A stretch of 64,000 bases of DNA from Thermoguttaceae bacterium (lineage in GTDB: Bacteria; Planctomycetota; Planctomycetia; Pirellulales; Thermoguttaceae), in assembly GCA_025060325.1 (NCBI GenBank), contig JANXBW010000012.1:1-64000 (forward strand). Direction: 5' to 3'. Each line of letters opens with the position of its first letter. The stretch's first letter is position 1. The notes under the pieces were generated by a model that had not been told where the DNA came from, did no database searches, and was given only the letters and a program-made list of their open reading frames with translations. The translations under genes and the position numbers were made by a program. This document shows positions 55,313 through 64,000 of the stretch, piece by piece.

Positions 55313-56563
55313 ATGTCTTCGGCGACGGCCACGAAGATTGTCGCCTTGGTTGGCGCACTTGATACCAAAGGAGCGGAATACGCTTTCCTTCGTGAATGCA
55401 TTCGGCGCAGTGGCTTTGGCACCTTTCTTATTGACTTTGGGGTCTTAGGTACCCCGGCAATTTGGCCGGACATTAGCCGTCAACAGGTGGCCGAGGCCGC
55501 CGGGGCCGACATTCGGGTGCTTGCTGCCCAGCGTGACCGCGGAAGCGCGATGGCCGCCATGGCCCGCGGCATGGAAATCCTCCTGCCCAAACTTTATGCC
55601 GAGGGACGGTTTCACGCAGTGATGGCACTCGGTGGCGGTGGAGGCACCTCGGTGGCCGCTGCAGGAATGCGGGCACTTCCTTATGGCGTGCCCAAAGTGA
55701 TCGTCTCTACGGTGGCCGGCGGTGATGTCTCCGGCTATGTTGGCGTCAAAGACATCGTGATGATCCCCAGCATTGTTGACATCGCGGGGCTAAATCGATT
55801 TAGTCGGCGCGTCTTGGCCCAGGCGGCTGGGGCTATTTGCGGGATGTTATCTGCCGAGCTTCCCCCCGGCGACGACAAGCCCCTGATTGCCGCTACCATG
55901 TTTGGCAATACCACTCCGTGCGTCGAGCACGCCCGGCGAATGCTCGAGGAGGCAGGATTCGAGGTGCTTGTCTTTCACGCCACCGGCACTGGCGGCAAAA
56001 CGATGGAAAACCTAATCCGCGATGGGCTGATTACGGCCGTGCTGGATGTTACCACGACCGAATGGGCTGACGAGTTGGTGGGCGGAGTGCTGGCCGCCGG
56101 ACCCCATCGCCTGGAGGCAGCCGCGGAGACCGGCATCCCCGCGGTGATCGCCCCAGGTTGCCTCGACATGGTCAACTTTTGGGCGCCGGAAACAATCCCG
56201 CCCCAATTTCGCGGCCGGCGGTTTTATCAACACAACCCCAATATCACCCTCATGCGCACCACCCCAGAAGAGTGCGCCCGATTGGGCGAAATTGTGGCAG
56301 AAAAGCTAAACCGCAGCAAAGGACCCGTATCAGTGCTCATCCCGCTAAGAGGTTGGAGCATGATAGACGCCCCGGGGGGACCGTTCTGGTGGCCCGAAGC
56401 CGACGAAGCCTTCCGCCGCTCGCTCCGGGAGCACCTCCGGCCGGATATCCCCGTGATCGAACTAGACGCCAATATCAACGACCCTGTGTTCGCCGAAGCA
56501 TGCGCTCGACAGCTGCTTCATCTCCTTGCCCAAAAGACGGCTGCAAAAGAGGGAACGGTCTAG
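55313..56563 (+). CDS. Tm-1-like ATP-binding domain protein (UPF0261)
   Basis: The 416-residue protein belongs to UPF0261, whose plant member is the N-terminal domain of tomato Tm-1, an inhibitor of tobamovirus replication; ATP binding is known for that domain. Typical segments are VALVGALDTKGAEYAFLREC at the start, VMALGGGGGTSVAAAGMRAL in the first Rossmann-like lobe, KVIVSTVAGGDVSGYVGVKD, and APGCLDMVNFWAPETIP in the second lobe. The bacterial function is unknown. The ATG at 55313 has AGAGG upstream. It is followed after 102 bases by the PEP-hydrolase-like gene, which corresponds to the C-terminal half of plant Tm-1, so the two products probably act together. Confidence 0.93.
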   Translation: MSSATATKIVALVGALDTKGAEYAFLRECIRRSGFGTFLIDFGVLGTPAIWPDISRQQVAEAAGADIRVLAAQRDRGSAMAAMARGMEILLPKLYAEGRFHAVMALGGGGGTSVAAAGMRALPYGVPKVIVSTVAGGDVSGYVGVKDIVMIPSIVDIAGLNRFSRRVLAQAAGAICGMLSAELPPGDDKPLIAATMFGNTTPCVEHARRMLEEAGFEVLVFHATGTGGKTMENLIRDGLITAVLDVTTTEWADELVGGVLAAGPHRLEAAAETGIPAVIAPGCLDMVNFWAPETIPPQFRGRRFYQHNPNITLMRTTPEECARLGEIVAEKLNRSKGPVSVLIPLRGWSMIDAPGGPFWWPEADEAFRRSLREHLRPDIPVIELDANINDPVFAEACARQLLHLLAQKTAAKEGTV

Positions 56564-56665
56564 CCGCTTGAAGCTGTCTTGAAACCTTCTTCTCACTGTG
56601 TACGGTATGCCCCGCAAATTCTAGTAAACAGAAGTAGCCGGTCGTTCACAAAGGGAGGTAGTTTT

Positions 56666-57502
56666 ATGCCAATGACTCGGCAGGCCATTCTTGAAAGACT
56701 CCGCCAGAAAGTTGCCCGCGGGGAACCGATCATCGGTGGCGGTGCGGGCACCGGTATTAGCGCCAAATTCGAGGAGGCAGGCGGTATCGACTTGATTATC
56801 ATTTACAACTCCGGCCGATTTCGCATGGCCGGGCATGGCTCCCTTGCCGGACTGCTACCGTTCGGTGATGCTAACGCCATCGTGCTGGAGATGGCCCGCG
56901 AGGTCCTGCCCGTTGTTAAATCAACGCCGGTATTGGCGGGAGTATGTGGCACAGATCCGATGCGGCTAATGGGTCCCTTCTTGCGACAGCTTAAAGATTT
57001 GGGCTTTGCCGGTGTGCAAAACTTCCCCACTGTGGGTTTGATTGACGGCCTATTTCGCGTCAACTTGGAAGAGACCGGCTTCGGGTATGATCGGGAGGTG
57101 GAGCTCATTCGCCTGGCCCACGAGATGGATTTTCTCACCACCCCTTACGTCTTCGACGAAGACCAAGCACGTCGGATGACCCAGGCGGGCGCTGACATCC
57201 TCGTTGCCCACATGGGATTGACGACCAAGGGTTCGATCGGAGCAAAGACGGCTAAGACGCTTGACGAGTGTGTTGATTTATTGACGCGGATCGCTCGCGC
57301 GGCCCGAGAAATTCGGCCGGAGGTACTCGTGCTTTGCCACGGCGGACCAATCGCCGAACCGGAGGATGTGGCCTACATCTTCGATCGCTGCCCCGAGGTT
57401 GACGGTTTCTACGGGGCTAGTTCGATGGAAAGACTTCCAACCGAACGAGCGATCCGCGAGCAAACAGAACGCTTTACGAGGCTGAGCTTGCGGCGAAAGT
57501 AG
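56666..57502 (+). CDS. Phosphoenolpyruvate hydrolase-like TIM-barrel protein
   Basis: The 278-residue protein (ATG 56666, GGGAGG upstream) is a TIM barrel of the PEP_hydrolase/PF09370 type: [20 protein letters not shown] at the start, [50 protein letters not shown] and [16 protein letters not shown], with a final [20 protein letters not shown]. Fungal and plant relatives are fused to a Tm-1-like domain, here encoded by the preceding gene. The reaction is unproven; carbon-carbon or carbon-oxygen lyase chemistry like PEP mutase relatives is plausible. Start 29 residues after the ORF-track start is chosen on family length and Shine-Dalgarno. Confidence 0.92.
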   Translation: MPMTRQAILERLRQKVARGEPIIGGGAGTGISAKFEEAGGIDLIIIYNSGRFRMAGHGSLAGLLPFGDANAIVLEMAREVLPVVKSTPVLAGVCGTDPMRLMGPFLRQLKDLGFAGVQNFPTVGLIDGLFRVNLEETGFGYDREVELIRLAHEMDFLTTPYVFDEDQARRMTQAGADILVAHMGLTTKGSIGAKTAKTLDECVDLLTRIARAAREIRPEVLVLCHGGPIAEPEDVAYIFDRCPEVDGFYGASSMERLPTERAIREQTERFTRLSLRRK

Positions 57503-57646
57503 GGGCCTTCCGGCCGCGTACAGGAAAAAGGATAGACTTCAGCACGAGGTCCACAGCCACTCTGTTTACGAAGATCCATCTGGATAAGATTGCCAGCCGG
57601 CCGGACAATGCGAACGCCGGCAACGGCTGTGCCCGGAGGTAGCGGT

Positions 57647-58936
57647 GTGCGATCCACTTTGTTTTACATTCCCCACGAATTTCTCGGGATGCCGGTTTTT
57701 GGGTTCGGATGGGTGCTGGCTATCTGGGCCGTGGTGGCAATCGCGCTTCTGGCTCAGTCTGTCCGCCGCTACGGGTGGACGCGGGATTTGCTTTCCCAAA
57801 TAGTCGTGGCGCTACTCGTGGGGGCATTTATCGCGTTTCTTCTGCCACAACTTGCGGAGAAGGAAGGGTTACCCATTCGCGGTTATGGGACGATGCTCCT
57901 TTTGGCTACAATAGCCGCAGTGGGCCTTGCCTTATGGCGGGCACCTGAGCGTGGACTAAATGCCGACCTTGTTTTTTCCTTGACCCTCTGGGTTTTCCTT
58001 GTGGGAATTGCCGGCGCCCGTCTCTTTTATGTCATCGAGTATTGGGACCGAATCCGCGTTGTGGACGGTTCCGGGAATCTCCTTTGGTTTCGCACTTTTG
58101 TTAATGCCATCAACCTGACGCAAGGAGGACTGGTTGTTTACGGGTCGATTTTCGGCGGGATTGTCGCGATCATTGTTTTTGCCCGCCGAACAGGTCTTCC
58201 CCTCCTTGGGTTGATGGACTTTGTTGCCCCCAGTTTCATGCTGGGGCTGGCCCTGGGGCGGTTGGGCTGTTTTCTTAACGGGTGCTGCTTTGGTGCGGTA
58301 TGTGACCTCCCCTGGGCCGTCCGTTTCCCAGCAGGAAGTCTCCCCCATGTGCACCAGGTGGAAAAGGGCATCGCTTTTATCCACGGTGTTAAATTAGCGC
58401 CCGAGGATCCGCCGCGGATCGCGGCCGTCGAACCCGCGTCAGCGGCCGAAAGTTCCGGCATCCGTCCCGGCGATCGAATCCTTGCTGTTGACGAGATCCC
58501 CACAGCCACCAGAAGCGCAGCGCAAGGGGCCCTAATGGCTGCACACACCAAAGGATCTCAGCTTTGCCTGGCCATTGCCGGCCGCACCCAGCCTGTGTGT
58601 TTTGCCATCAGTCCCCCAACAAGCCTCCCGGTCCATCCTACGCAAATCTATAGCGCGATCAACGCATTCCTGATCTGCCTTTTCCTGCTTGCCTTCGAGC
58701 GCTTTCGTCAACATGACGGCCAAGTGGTAGCCATGATGTTCACTGTGTACCCACTTACCCGCTTTTTGCTTGAGATCCTCCGGGACGATGAACCCTGGGT
58801 GATCGCCGGTCAAAACTTGGGACTGACAATTGCCCAGACGATAAGTCTTGTTCTTCTGGCGGGGGCGGTCATCCTTTGGCTTTACATCTTTCGGACAAAG
58901 CCCGGCCGGTGGCAGGCGGCAGCTCCCAGCGCGTAA
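57647..58936 (+). CDS. lgt: Prolipoprotein diacylglyceryl transferase with inserted PDZ-like domain
   Basis: Lgt moves diacylglycerol from phosphatidylglycerol to the lipobox Cys of prolipoproteins. From a GTG at 57647 with GGAGG upstream it has 429 residues, well over the usual ~290. Seven or so transmembrane helices are seen, with ARLFYVIEYWD, QGGLVVYGSIFGG, the signature LGRLGCFLNGCCFG (~204) and VHPTQIYSAINAF (~330). Between the last two, residues ~258-322 form a PDZ-like domain (AAVEPASAAESSGIRPGDRI, LAVDEIPTATRSAAQ) that ordinary Lgt lacks. E. coli His103 aligns with Tyr here, as I recall in several other phyla. The window's lipoprotein at 8371 would be a substrate. Confidence 0.93.
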   Translation: MRSTLFYIPHEFLGMPVFGFGWVLAIWAVVAIALLAQSVRRYGWTRDLLSQIVVALLVGAFIAFLLPQLAEKEGLPIRGYGTMLLLATIAAVGLALWRAPERGLNADLVFSLTLWVFLVGIAGARLFYVIEYWDRIRVVDGSGNLLWFRTFVNAINLTQGGLVVYGSIFGGIVAIIVFARRTGLPLLGLMDFVAPSFMLGLALGRLGCFLNGCCFGAVCDLPWAVRFPAGSLPHVHQVEKGIAFIHGVKLAPEDPPRIAAVEPASAAESSGIRPGDRILAVDEIPTATRSAAQGALMAAHTKGSQLCLAIAGRTQPVCFAISPPTSLPVHPTQIYSAINAFLICLFLLAFERFRQHDGQVVAMMFTVYPLTRFLLEILRDDEPWVIAGQNLGLTIAQTISLVLLAGAVILWLYIFRTKPGRWQAAAPSA

Positions 58937-59947
58937 GCGAACCGGTGGAGCGGCGAGGTTCCGGTTTGGCACGCCTCGCCCAATTCGAAGGAACCCTTGC
59001 AAGCCGTTCCCCGTCCCCCATCGAAGTTGAACTACACTAATCGCGCCGGCGGCCTTCTTAGGGGCGATTTAGACGCATCCGGGACGGGCCCCCTTTCCCG
59101 GCCACACTTGGCTTCCCCACTGGCTCCCGGCCAACGGTGAACGCTGGATACCCGTTGGCGACTTGCCGCATTCGTTTTCTGCAAATGCGTATTTTTGGGG
59201 AAGTTCGAAAGGCACATTCTTACCGGGGCCCAAGTCAAAAGACTGACGCTTCCGCCAGGAGACTGGAGCATAACTTCTACCCCTGCGAGATGCCGAATAA
59301 GCGCAAGCGGAGTACCCCCGCCCCGCCAAGTCCTCGTGCTTGCGGCTATTTCCGTCTGATTTAGGCAGAAGTCATCCCGCCTCGCTTTAACTTCTAACTG
59401 AGCTTTTTGGCAAAAGTACCCAATTCCTAAGCCTGGGGAAGTCACTAAAGATCATCAAGATTGCGAAATCCGCCTGCAGCCCCTCATGCTGGCTCCCCCA
59501 CACGCCCCCAACGGTTTGGGCCGAAAAGCACCGGGTTTGCCGCAACAATTCGGCAAGCGACGCGTGGCCTAAACCAATGGGCCCCTGTGCGCGTCTTGGG
59601 ATCACGCTCTCACTTTGGTGTTGAAGCCAGTTCGGGTGAAAGGCTCTTCGGCTCGAGGCGGGTAAGCCGAGTCCTTGCTGAGGGCCAAACGGTCTCTTCC
59701 AAACCACCTTGCCGTGGCGGGACGCGTGCTCCAGCAAGCGATTTGCCCCGCGGCCCCTGCCGGGTAATGAATCTCGGGGCCCTCTGGTAATGCGGGTACC
59801 AGGACGCCAGGGTTGAGAGACTCTTTTAGGAAACCTGTGGCGAGGCCTTGAATGTTTTTCGCGCCAGGTTGCAAAATATAATGTGCAGCTCACGGAGGGC
59901 CTCGCATAGGCCGAGGCCATTCAAGGACATTGGCGAGGAGACCCTAT
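58937..59947. other. Intergenic region before tRNA-Asn
   Basis: ORFs 59032..59445, 59387..59920 and others overlap on both strands without domains. The last 100 bases contain a promoter-like site for the tRNA. Confidence 0.45.
59877..59882 (+). promoter_or_regulatory. Perfect -10 box upstream of tRNA-Asn
   Basis: TATAAT lies 65 bases before the tRNA in an AT-rich stretch (GCAAAATATAATGTG). The -35 is unclear; TTGAAT at 59849 is 22 bases away, longer than usual. Confidence 0.45.
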
Positions 59948-60020
59948 TCCCCGGTAGCTCAGTTGGTAGAGCGGGCGGCTGTTAACCGCCAGGTCCCAGG
60001 TTCGATCCCTGGCCGGGGAG
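59948..60020 (+). tRNA. trnN-GUU: tRNA-Asn (anticodon GUU)
   Basis: The 73-base cloverleaf has acceptor arms TCCCCGG and CCGGGGA (7 bp, all paired), a D arm with AGCTCAGTTGGTAGAGC, an anticodon arm GGCGG-CTGTTAA-CCGCC with anticodon GTT, and a T arm CCAGG-TTCGATC-CCTGG. The discriminator is G, as usual for tRNA-Asn; CCA is not encoded. It is the only tRNA in the window and has its own promoter-like box and terminator. Confidence 0.97.
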
Positions 60021-60069
60021 CTTTGTGCTTTTCTAGGGACTTAAGCCTTCAAGTCGGTTGTCCATCTAA

Positions 60070-60104
60070 AAGCCGAGTTTGTGCATCTCGGCTTCTTATC
60101 TTTC
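60070..60104 (+). terminator. Rho-independent terminator after tRNA-Asn
   Basis: AAGCCGAG, a 9-base loop and CTCGGCTT form a perfect 8-bp stem followed by CTTATCTTTCT, 50 bases after the tRNA. Confidence 0.7.
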
Positions 60105-61665
60105 TGGCCACCTCCTAACGGTCTCCGGAGATCGGCTGCCGGCCGAAACTGTCTTCGAACGGGAGGAACGGACTCAGGGCAGTGAAAACGCTTGGGTATG
60201 CTCCGAACGGGATGGGTCGAGTCGAGATCTTGAGACAGCTAAGGTTAATCGGAGGGGCGATCATTTCGGCACAAAGCTAGGTCCAGGCTCGGCATTGGAT
60301 GCAGGGACGCGGTTGCCAAAAGTTTTTCCGTGCGAGTTTATCCCTCTTTGGATCACGGCCCACCAAGGGGCCCACGAGCCTGCGATAATCGTCGTCGCGG
60401 GTTTGCAACGCCCGGTCGTCTTGACCCTCCCTGCGATGGGGACGGCTGTTAGGGCCCAAAGAATCGCGGAAGGTGCGGGCGACATCGCCTTCAGTTTCCC
60501 GGTCAAATCACGGTTGAGGTCCAGGACGACTGTAAACTAGCCCGAATCCTCCTACCGTGGAGGCTAGTGTTAGCTGGACCCGGGGAGCGCAACTTTGCCT
60601 TAGCCACCGCGATGCTTTTACTGGACAACTCCCACACCCCTTTTCGGCAAATCCTTATTTGGGAGCCGTTCCGTCAGCACTCCATACCGCTCACGGCTCG
60701 CGGTGTTCGGCCAGCGCACCACACCTGTTGGAAGACATTCAAAGTCGATTTCGTTCAGCTGGTCCTTGATGAGCTCATCCACTCTTTGAAGTACATCGGC
60801 TACATGTGCGTTTCCTGCGGGCTAGTCAAGTAAACGAGGGATTCCTCTCACCAACAACGCGGGGTGTAACCGTAAAACAGCGGAGAAAAGGGAAGACCTT
60901 CCCTGCCCGTTTAGCCCGGATGGACCGTCACCTATGTACCGGACGAGGACTTTCGCGATGTCGCGCTGCTCGGCGGGCCACAGGGCTTTTATTTTTTGAC
61001 TTCAGTCCTCCCCTTGGAGAAGAACATCACGCCCCGTGCGGAGAGGGTATGCCGGCAGTTGCATCCAGCCGGGTTTTTTGTGCGACGTCGCCCGAGGCTG
61101 GTGCTGGCCCGACGTGATCCGTTCAAGGAAGGAAAGCTGGCCGAGCTATGCCTTGTTCGGAGCTGCCTTTTTCCCAACAGGACGGCGGTCTTCGAGCAGT
61201 AAGTCGAGCTGCATTTGTGCCCGAAAACCGTGGCCTGCTCAATGCGGGGAAGGGGACAGGGGGATGGTAACTCCGGGTTAGGACCAGAAATGTCACATGG
61301 TCGGCCCCTGGGGGTGGCGGGCTGGCCAGCTGATTCAACTCCCCGGGGAACGCCGAGTTGTTTCCGGCCCACATGGAAACGGTAGCGAGCTGCTCGAACG
61401 TTAACGGCCGAGCCACGGGGGCTGCAGCATCGCCCGGTTCCAGAAGTGCGGGACAGGAAAAGCCTACTACCCCCGCATTGGTGGCCGGATCTAGCTCCAC
61501 TTTTTTGCCACGTAGTTACGTAAGCTCAGCGCCCGGGCGCAAAAGTGCTGGCAACTTACTGAGGAGCTCAGTCCCAATTGCCACTCCAGGACTCAGGGTG
61601 CACGATCCGCGCGCCACCAAAAACGGCTAAGGGTCCACGAAATCAAACACACCTGAGCCGCTCGG

Positions 61666-61704
61666 ACTGGTACCAATCGGTCTGACACCAGTTTTTATAT
61701 TTTT
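61666..61704 (+). terminator. Terminator-like hairpin without an assigned gene
   Basis: ACTGGT, 15 bases and ACCAGT (61666-61692) are followed by TTTTATATTTTT. The loop contains the further complementary bases ACC/GGT. It points left to right, away from the tRNA and towards the 3' end of the minus-strand gene. Confidence 0.5.
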
Positions 61705-61806
61705 GGCCGTGGCTTCGCACTCTTCCCGAAGCTTGCCGGCAGATCGGGTTCTTCTGCGAGTTCTACGACCAAGCCGCCTACCGCCACACTTCCACCATGA
61801 AGCTAT

Positions 61807-63870
61807 TTACAAGTCCCGATCGAGGTCAACTCCCATCGTTTTAAATTCGGCCGCAGCGGCTAAGAAATGAGCGGTAATCCACAACACGGTCCAATCCTCG
61901 CTATAACCCCCACGGAACTTTCGCAGATCAGAAAGATCGCCCCGCTGGGCGAATTGAGTCTGCTGAATTTGCTCGCCTTGGCTACCCCACGGATCGATTA
62001 ATTGTCCACAACTGCGGAACATTACTGCCGCTAGCCGCTTCAGTTCCGGCCGGTCAAGGTGATCACCCATCCGCCAGATTGCCGGGGCAATGAGCACACC
62101 AAACACATCCAGATGTTGGTTTTGCGCTGATACAATTGTCCAGCCGCGAGTCTTAAACCCGTGATCCCGCAGACGACCTGGCGGCAGATCAATATCCCAG
62201 AGAACCGTGTACGTTAACACAACATCCATGGCATGAGCTGCCCAGTCTAGGTATTTCCGCTCGCCGGTCACCTCAAAGGCTGCCAGGAAGGCTTGAAAAG
62301 CAGCCCAAGCTCCCTCTTTGTCCTCACACCGGGCGTCGAGTGTTCCGCCCCAATAGGGCTCGGTCATATCGAGGTGGCGCTCCGCATAGTGGTTGGCCGC
62401 CTTGAGCGCAGCCTCGCGGAACGTGTCTTGGCCAAAGAGCTTGTATGCTTTAAGTAAAGGGGACACAAAAAACGCCTCGGCGGTGCTTTCCGGCCGCCAC
62501 TGGGGCTCAAGGATTCGCTGTGAATGGAGTGCGGATGCATTGAAAAGAAATTTTTCCCACGAGCTTCTGTCAACATTGCCGACGGTGCCGGCCGCCATGA
62601 TGGCCCGAGCAAAATTCTCCATGGCTTGGGCCTGCGAGACCGGATCCTGATGCGACCACTGCCGGCTCTCGGCATGGTAGCGAACAAGAAACCCCTGTTC
62701 GTTAAACGGAGCGGTGGCCAAATGATTCATCGCCCGCACAGCAAGTCGGGGTGCCTGTGGATCGTCTAGTTCTTTTGTGAGCAAAAGGAGCGGAGCGGCG
62801 AAAGCCTCCGACTGGCCAGCCCAGCCCATAACGTAGTGTGTCCCCGGTAACTCATCGGGGTATTTCTCGAAACCCGGGTCTTCTTCGCGATCGCGAAACC
62901 GGGAGCGAGCGAAGCGATACTTGGCCTGGATGATTTCGCCCACAGTGGGCAAACCTTGTGTACAGAAAGGGTTATGGAGCTTAAGCGCGGTGCGTAGCGC
63001 GGCCCGAAAACCAGAGCCGCGCGGGACATCGGGGTGGGCTTCCAAAAAGAAAGTCTTCTCCACAATTGCCCCCGGAGGCAGGGTCATCCACGTGTCCGGA
63101 TAGTTCATGAATCCCTTCTGAAGGGCTTTGACCACACTGCGCCGCCCGTTGGCTGCACAAGGCCCCGATAAGGCGACAAGTTCCGTGGCATCTTCTAGGC
63201 CAATAAGCCCCAACGACCACCACTGATCCGCTTGGTTGCCGCCGGGCACGGGGGAAGGGAGTGTGTGCAACGCGGCGCTTTGATACTGGCTGCCTGTTGA
63301 CCATTCGATGCTCACAAAAGGGGCGGCAAACCGGTGTTCTTCGAAGATCGACTCTTCCCCGGGTAGACCGCGATGAATGGCTACAGCTCCGAAGGCTGTG
63401 CGTGCTCCCGATGGATTGCCGTAGTACAAGATGCCTGGCAAAAGCGGCCGAGCTGCCTTGGCCCCGGGAACAAGCCAGCGGACTGAAAGCGTGCACTTCG
63501 TCAACGGCTTAGTGCCATCCCAGCGGAAGCGGCGGAGGCATCGGACGATTCCTCGTTCCGGGCGGTACGCGTCTCGTAAAATCAACCTACCTTCCGGCAG
63601 GCCAAGTCGCCCGTGGACTATCATCCAGTCGTCGAGTTTCTCTACCGTCTCCACCCGGGCATGTTGCCAATTGCTTGGCCAATTGTCTTGCCAATCGGTT
63701 GCGACCGACCAGAGTCCCTCTGGTGGCGAAGAGATCAACAGATCTTTACCCCAGCTAAAGACCACTCTGCCCTCGGGGGCCACGGAGATCTCCACTTGTC
63801 CGGCCACCCCCTCGTCCCGCCGATCTGTCGTAAACAACACGGCACAAAGCACAAGGAGATTCCTAAGCAT
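61807..63870 (-). CDS. Large secreted protein, probable alpha-alpha-barrel enzyme of unknown family
   Basis: The 687-residue protein starts with a signal peptide (MLRNLLVLCAVLFTT, ending near EGVAGQ) and GGGAG precedes the ATG. The first ~300 residues are beta-rich (ISVAPEGRVVFSWGKDLLIS, WMIVHGRLGLPEGRLILRDA). The second half is helical with repeated W/Y-rich turns (PGTHYVMGWAGQSEAFAAPL, EPYWGGTLDARCEDKEGAWA, RKYLDWAAHAMDVVLTYT, GGYSEDWTVLWITAHFLAAA), like the (alpha/alpha)6 barrels of glycoside hydrolases or polysaccharide lyases. Several acidic residues lie in these turns but no catalytic motif is certain. A beta-sandwich plus alpha-alpha-barrel order is typical of enzymes acting on polysaccharide. 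I do not recognise the family. Confidence 0.85.
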   Translation of the reverse strand: MLRNLLVLCAVLFTTDRRDEGVAGQVEISVAPEGRVVFSWGKDLLISSPPEGLWSVATDWQDNWPSNWQHARVETVEKLDDWMIVHGRLGLPEGRLILRDAYRPERGIVRCLRRFRWDGTKPLTKCTLSVRWLVPGAKAARPLLPGILYYGNPSGARTAFGAVAIHRGLPGEESIFEEHRFAAPFVSIEWSTGSQYQSAALHTLPSPVPGGNQADQWWSLGLIGLEDATELVALSGPCAANGRRSVVKALQKGFMNYPDTWMTLPPGAIVEKTFFLEAHPDVPRGSGFRAALRTALKLHNPFCTQGLPTVGEIIQAKYRFARSRFRDREEDPGFEKYPDELPGTHYVMGWAGQSEAFAAPLLLLTKELDDPQAPRLAVRAMNHLATAPFNEQGFLVRYHAESRQWSHQDPVSQAQAMENFARAIMAAGTVGNVDRSSWEKFLFNASALHSQRILEPQWRPESTAEAFFVSPLLKAYKLFGQDTFREAALKAANHYAERHLDMTEPYWGGTLDARCEDKEGAWAAFQAFLAAFEVTGERKYLDWAAHAMDVVLTYTVLWDIDLPPGRLRDHGFKTRGWTIVSAQNQHLDVFGVLIAPAIWRMGDHLDRPELKRLAAVMFRSCGQLIDPWGSQGEQIQQTQFAQRGDLSDLRKFRGGYSEDWTVLWITAHFLAAAAEFKTMGVDLDRDL

Positions 63871-64000
63871 GTCACTTTCTCCCGGTTTAGTGCAAATTTG
63901 TCCATGCGCCTGTCCGTGGGTGAGCCGTTAATGCGATTTTTCCAATCTCCGGCCCGTTATTTTACTTAGGCTCCCGACGAGAAGTTAGGTTCCGCGTAAG

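Larger units (their letters stand above)
60021..61806. other. 1.8-kb convergent region without a recognised gene
   Basis: After the tRNA terminator the ORFs (60079..60540, 60567..60833, 60806..61117, 61123..61500, 61358..61630) show no domains and overlap. A second terminator-like hairpin on the plus strand at 61666-61704 implies that some plus-strand transcript ends here, but no gene for it could be identified. Confidence 0.45.

Noticed and set aside
59948-60020. tRNA-Asn as an integration site
   Set aside because: No integrase gene and no second copy of the tRNA 3' end were seen in the window.
60079-60540. 153-residue plus-strand ORF after tRNA-Asn
   Set aside because: It begins inside the tRNA terminator hairpin and shows no domain.
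61123-61500. 125-residue minus-strand ORF with a protein-like N-terminal half
   Set aside because: I could not match it to a family, its start is a GTG just after a stop codon, and the C-terminal half is Arg/Pro-rich.

Overview
The window looks like a piece of a planctomycete chromosome, most plausibly from a Pirellulales-type lineage; a thermophile such as Thermogutta would fit but is not proven. The pointers are a DUF1559 prepilin-like protein (H-X9-DG type), two Tat-exported Gfo/Idh/MocA oxidoreductases, a secreted ceramidase-like protein, a transthyretin-fold lipoprotein, a cytochrome b fused to four c-type heme sites, a multi-PDZ RseP, and long non-coding spacers. The DNA is moderately GC-rich. 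There is no rRNA, no CRISPR array and no intact mobile element.

Layout: 1-0.74 kb holds a decayed IS630-type transposase. From 1.4 to 8.8 kb are a BON-domain protein, a prenyltransferase-repeat protein, a DUF486 membrane protein, a Gfo/Idh/MocA oxidoreductase, a ceramidase-like protein and a small lipoprotein. From 9 to 14 kb a minus-strand series encodes a class V aminotransferase, coaD, a family 2 glycosyltransferase and a glycosylasparaginase. From 14.5 to 18.5 kb lies a respiratory cluster: Rieske protein, cytochrome b/tetraheme c fusion, cupin. From 18.6 to 24 kb are nrnA, ribF, a UVR-motif protein and an isoprenylcysteine-methyltransferase-like protein. From 24.5 to 31 kb are the DUF1559 protein, a second Gfo/Idh/MocA protein, a PolB-type exonuclease and a DUF4038 glycoside hydrolase. 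From 30.7 to 37.4 kb are rseP, dxr and ftsH, which together with lgt (57.6 kb) cover isoprenoid supply, lipoprotein maturation and membrane proteolysis.

The most interesting region is 37.5-50.6 kb: eight co-directional genes led by a promoter-like site. They encode a secreted terpene-cyclase-fold/HEAT protein, a one-TM protein with TonB/TolA-like layout, ExbB, two different ExbD proteins (one with an N-terminal zinc ribbon), a 1156-residue membrane-anchored TPR/beta-propeller protein, an 825-residue secreted TPR plus family-5 solute-binding protein, and an unrecognised 487-residue secreted protein. I read this as a candidate proton-motive-force-driven envelope machine whose membrane motor is standard and whose other parts are unfamiliar.

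The right side carries glycyl-tRNA synthetase with comB, then a Tm-1-like/PEP-hydrolase-like pair (the two halves of tomato Tm-1 as neighbouring genes), lgt with an inserted PDZ-like domain, a single tRNA-Asn with its own promoter-like site and terminator, and a 687-residue secreted protein of unknown function. Gene starts were moved from the ORF-track start where a Shine-Dalgarno sequence, signal peptide or family length argued for it.
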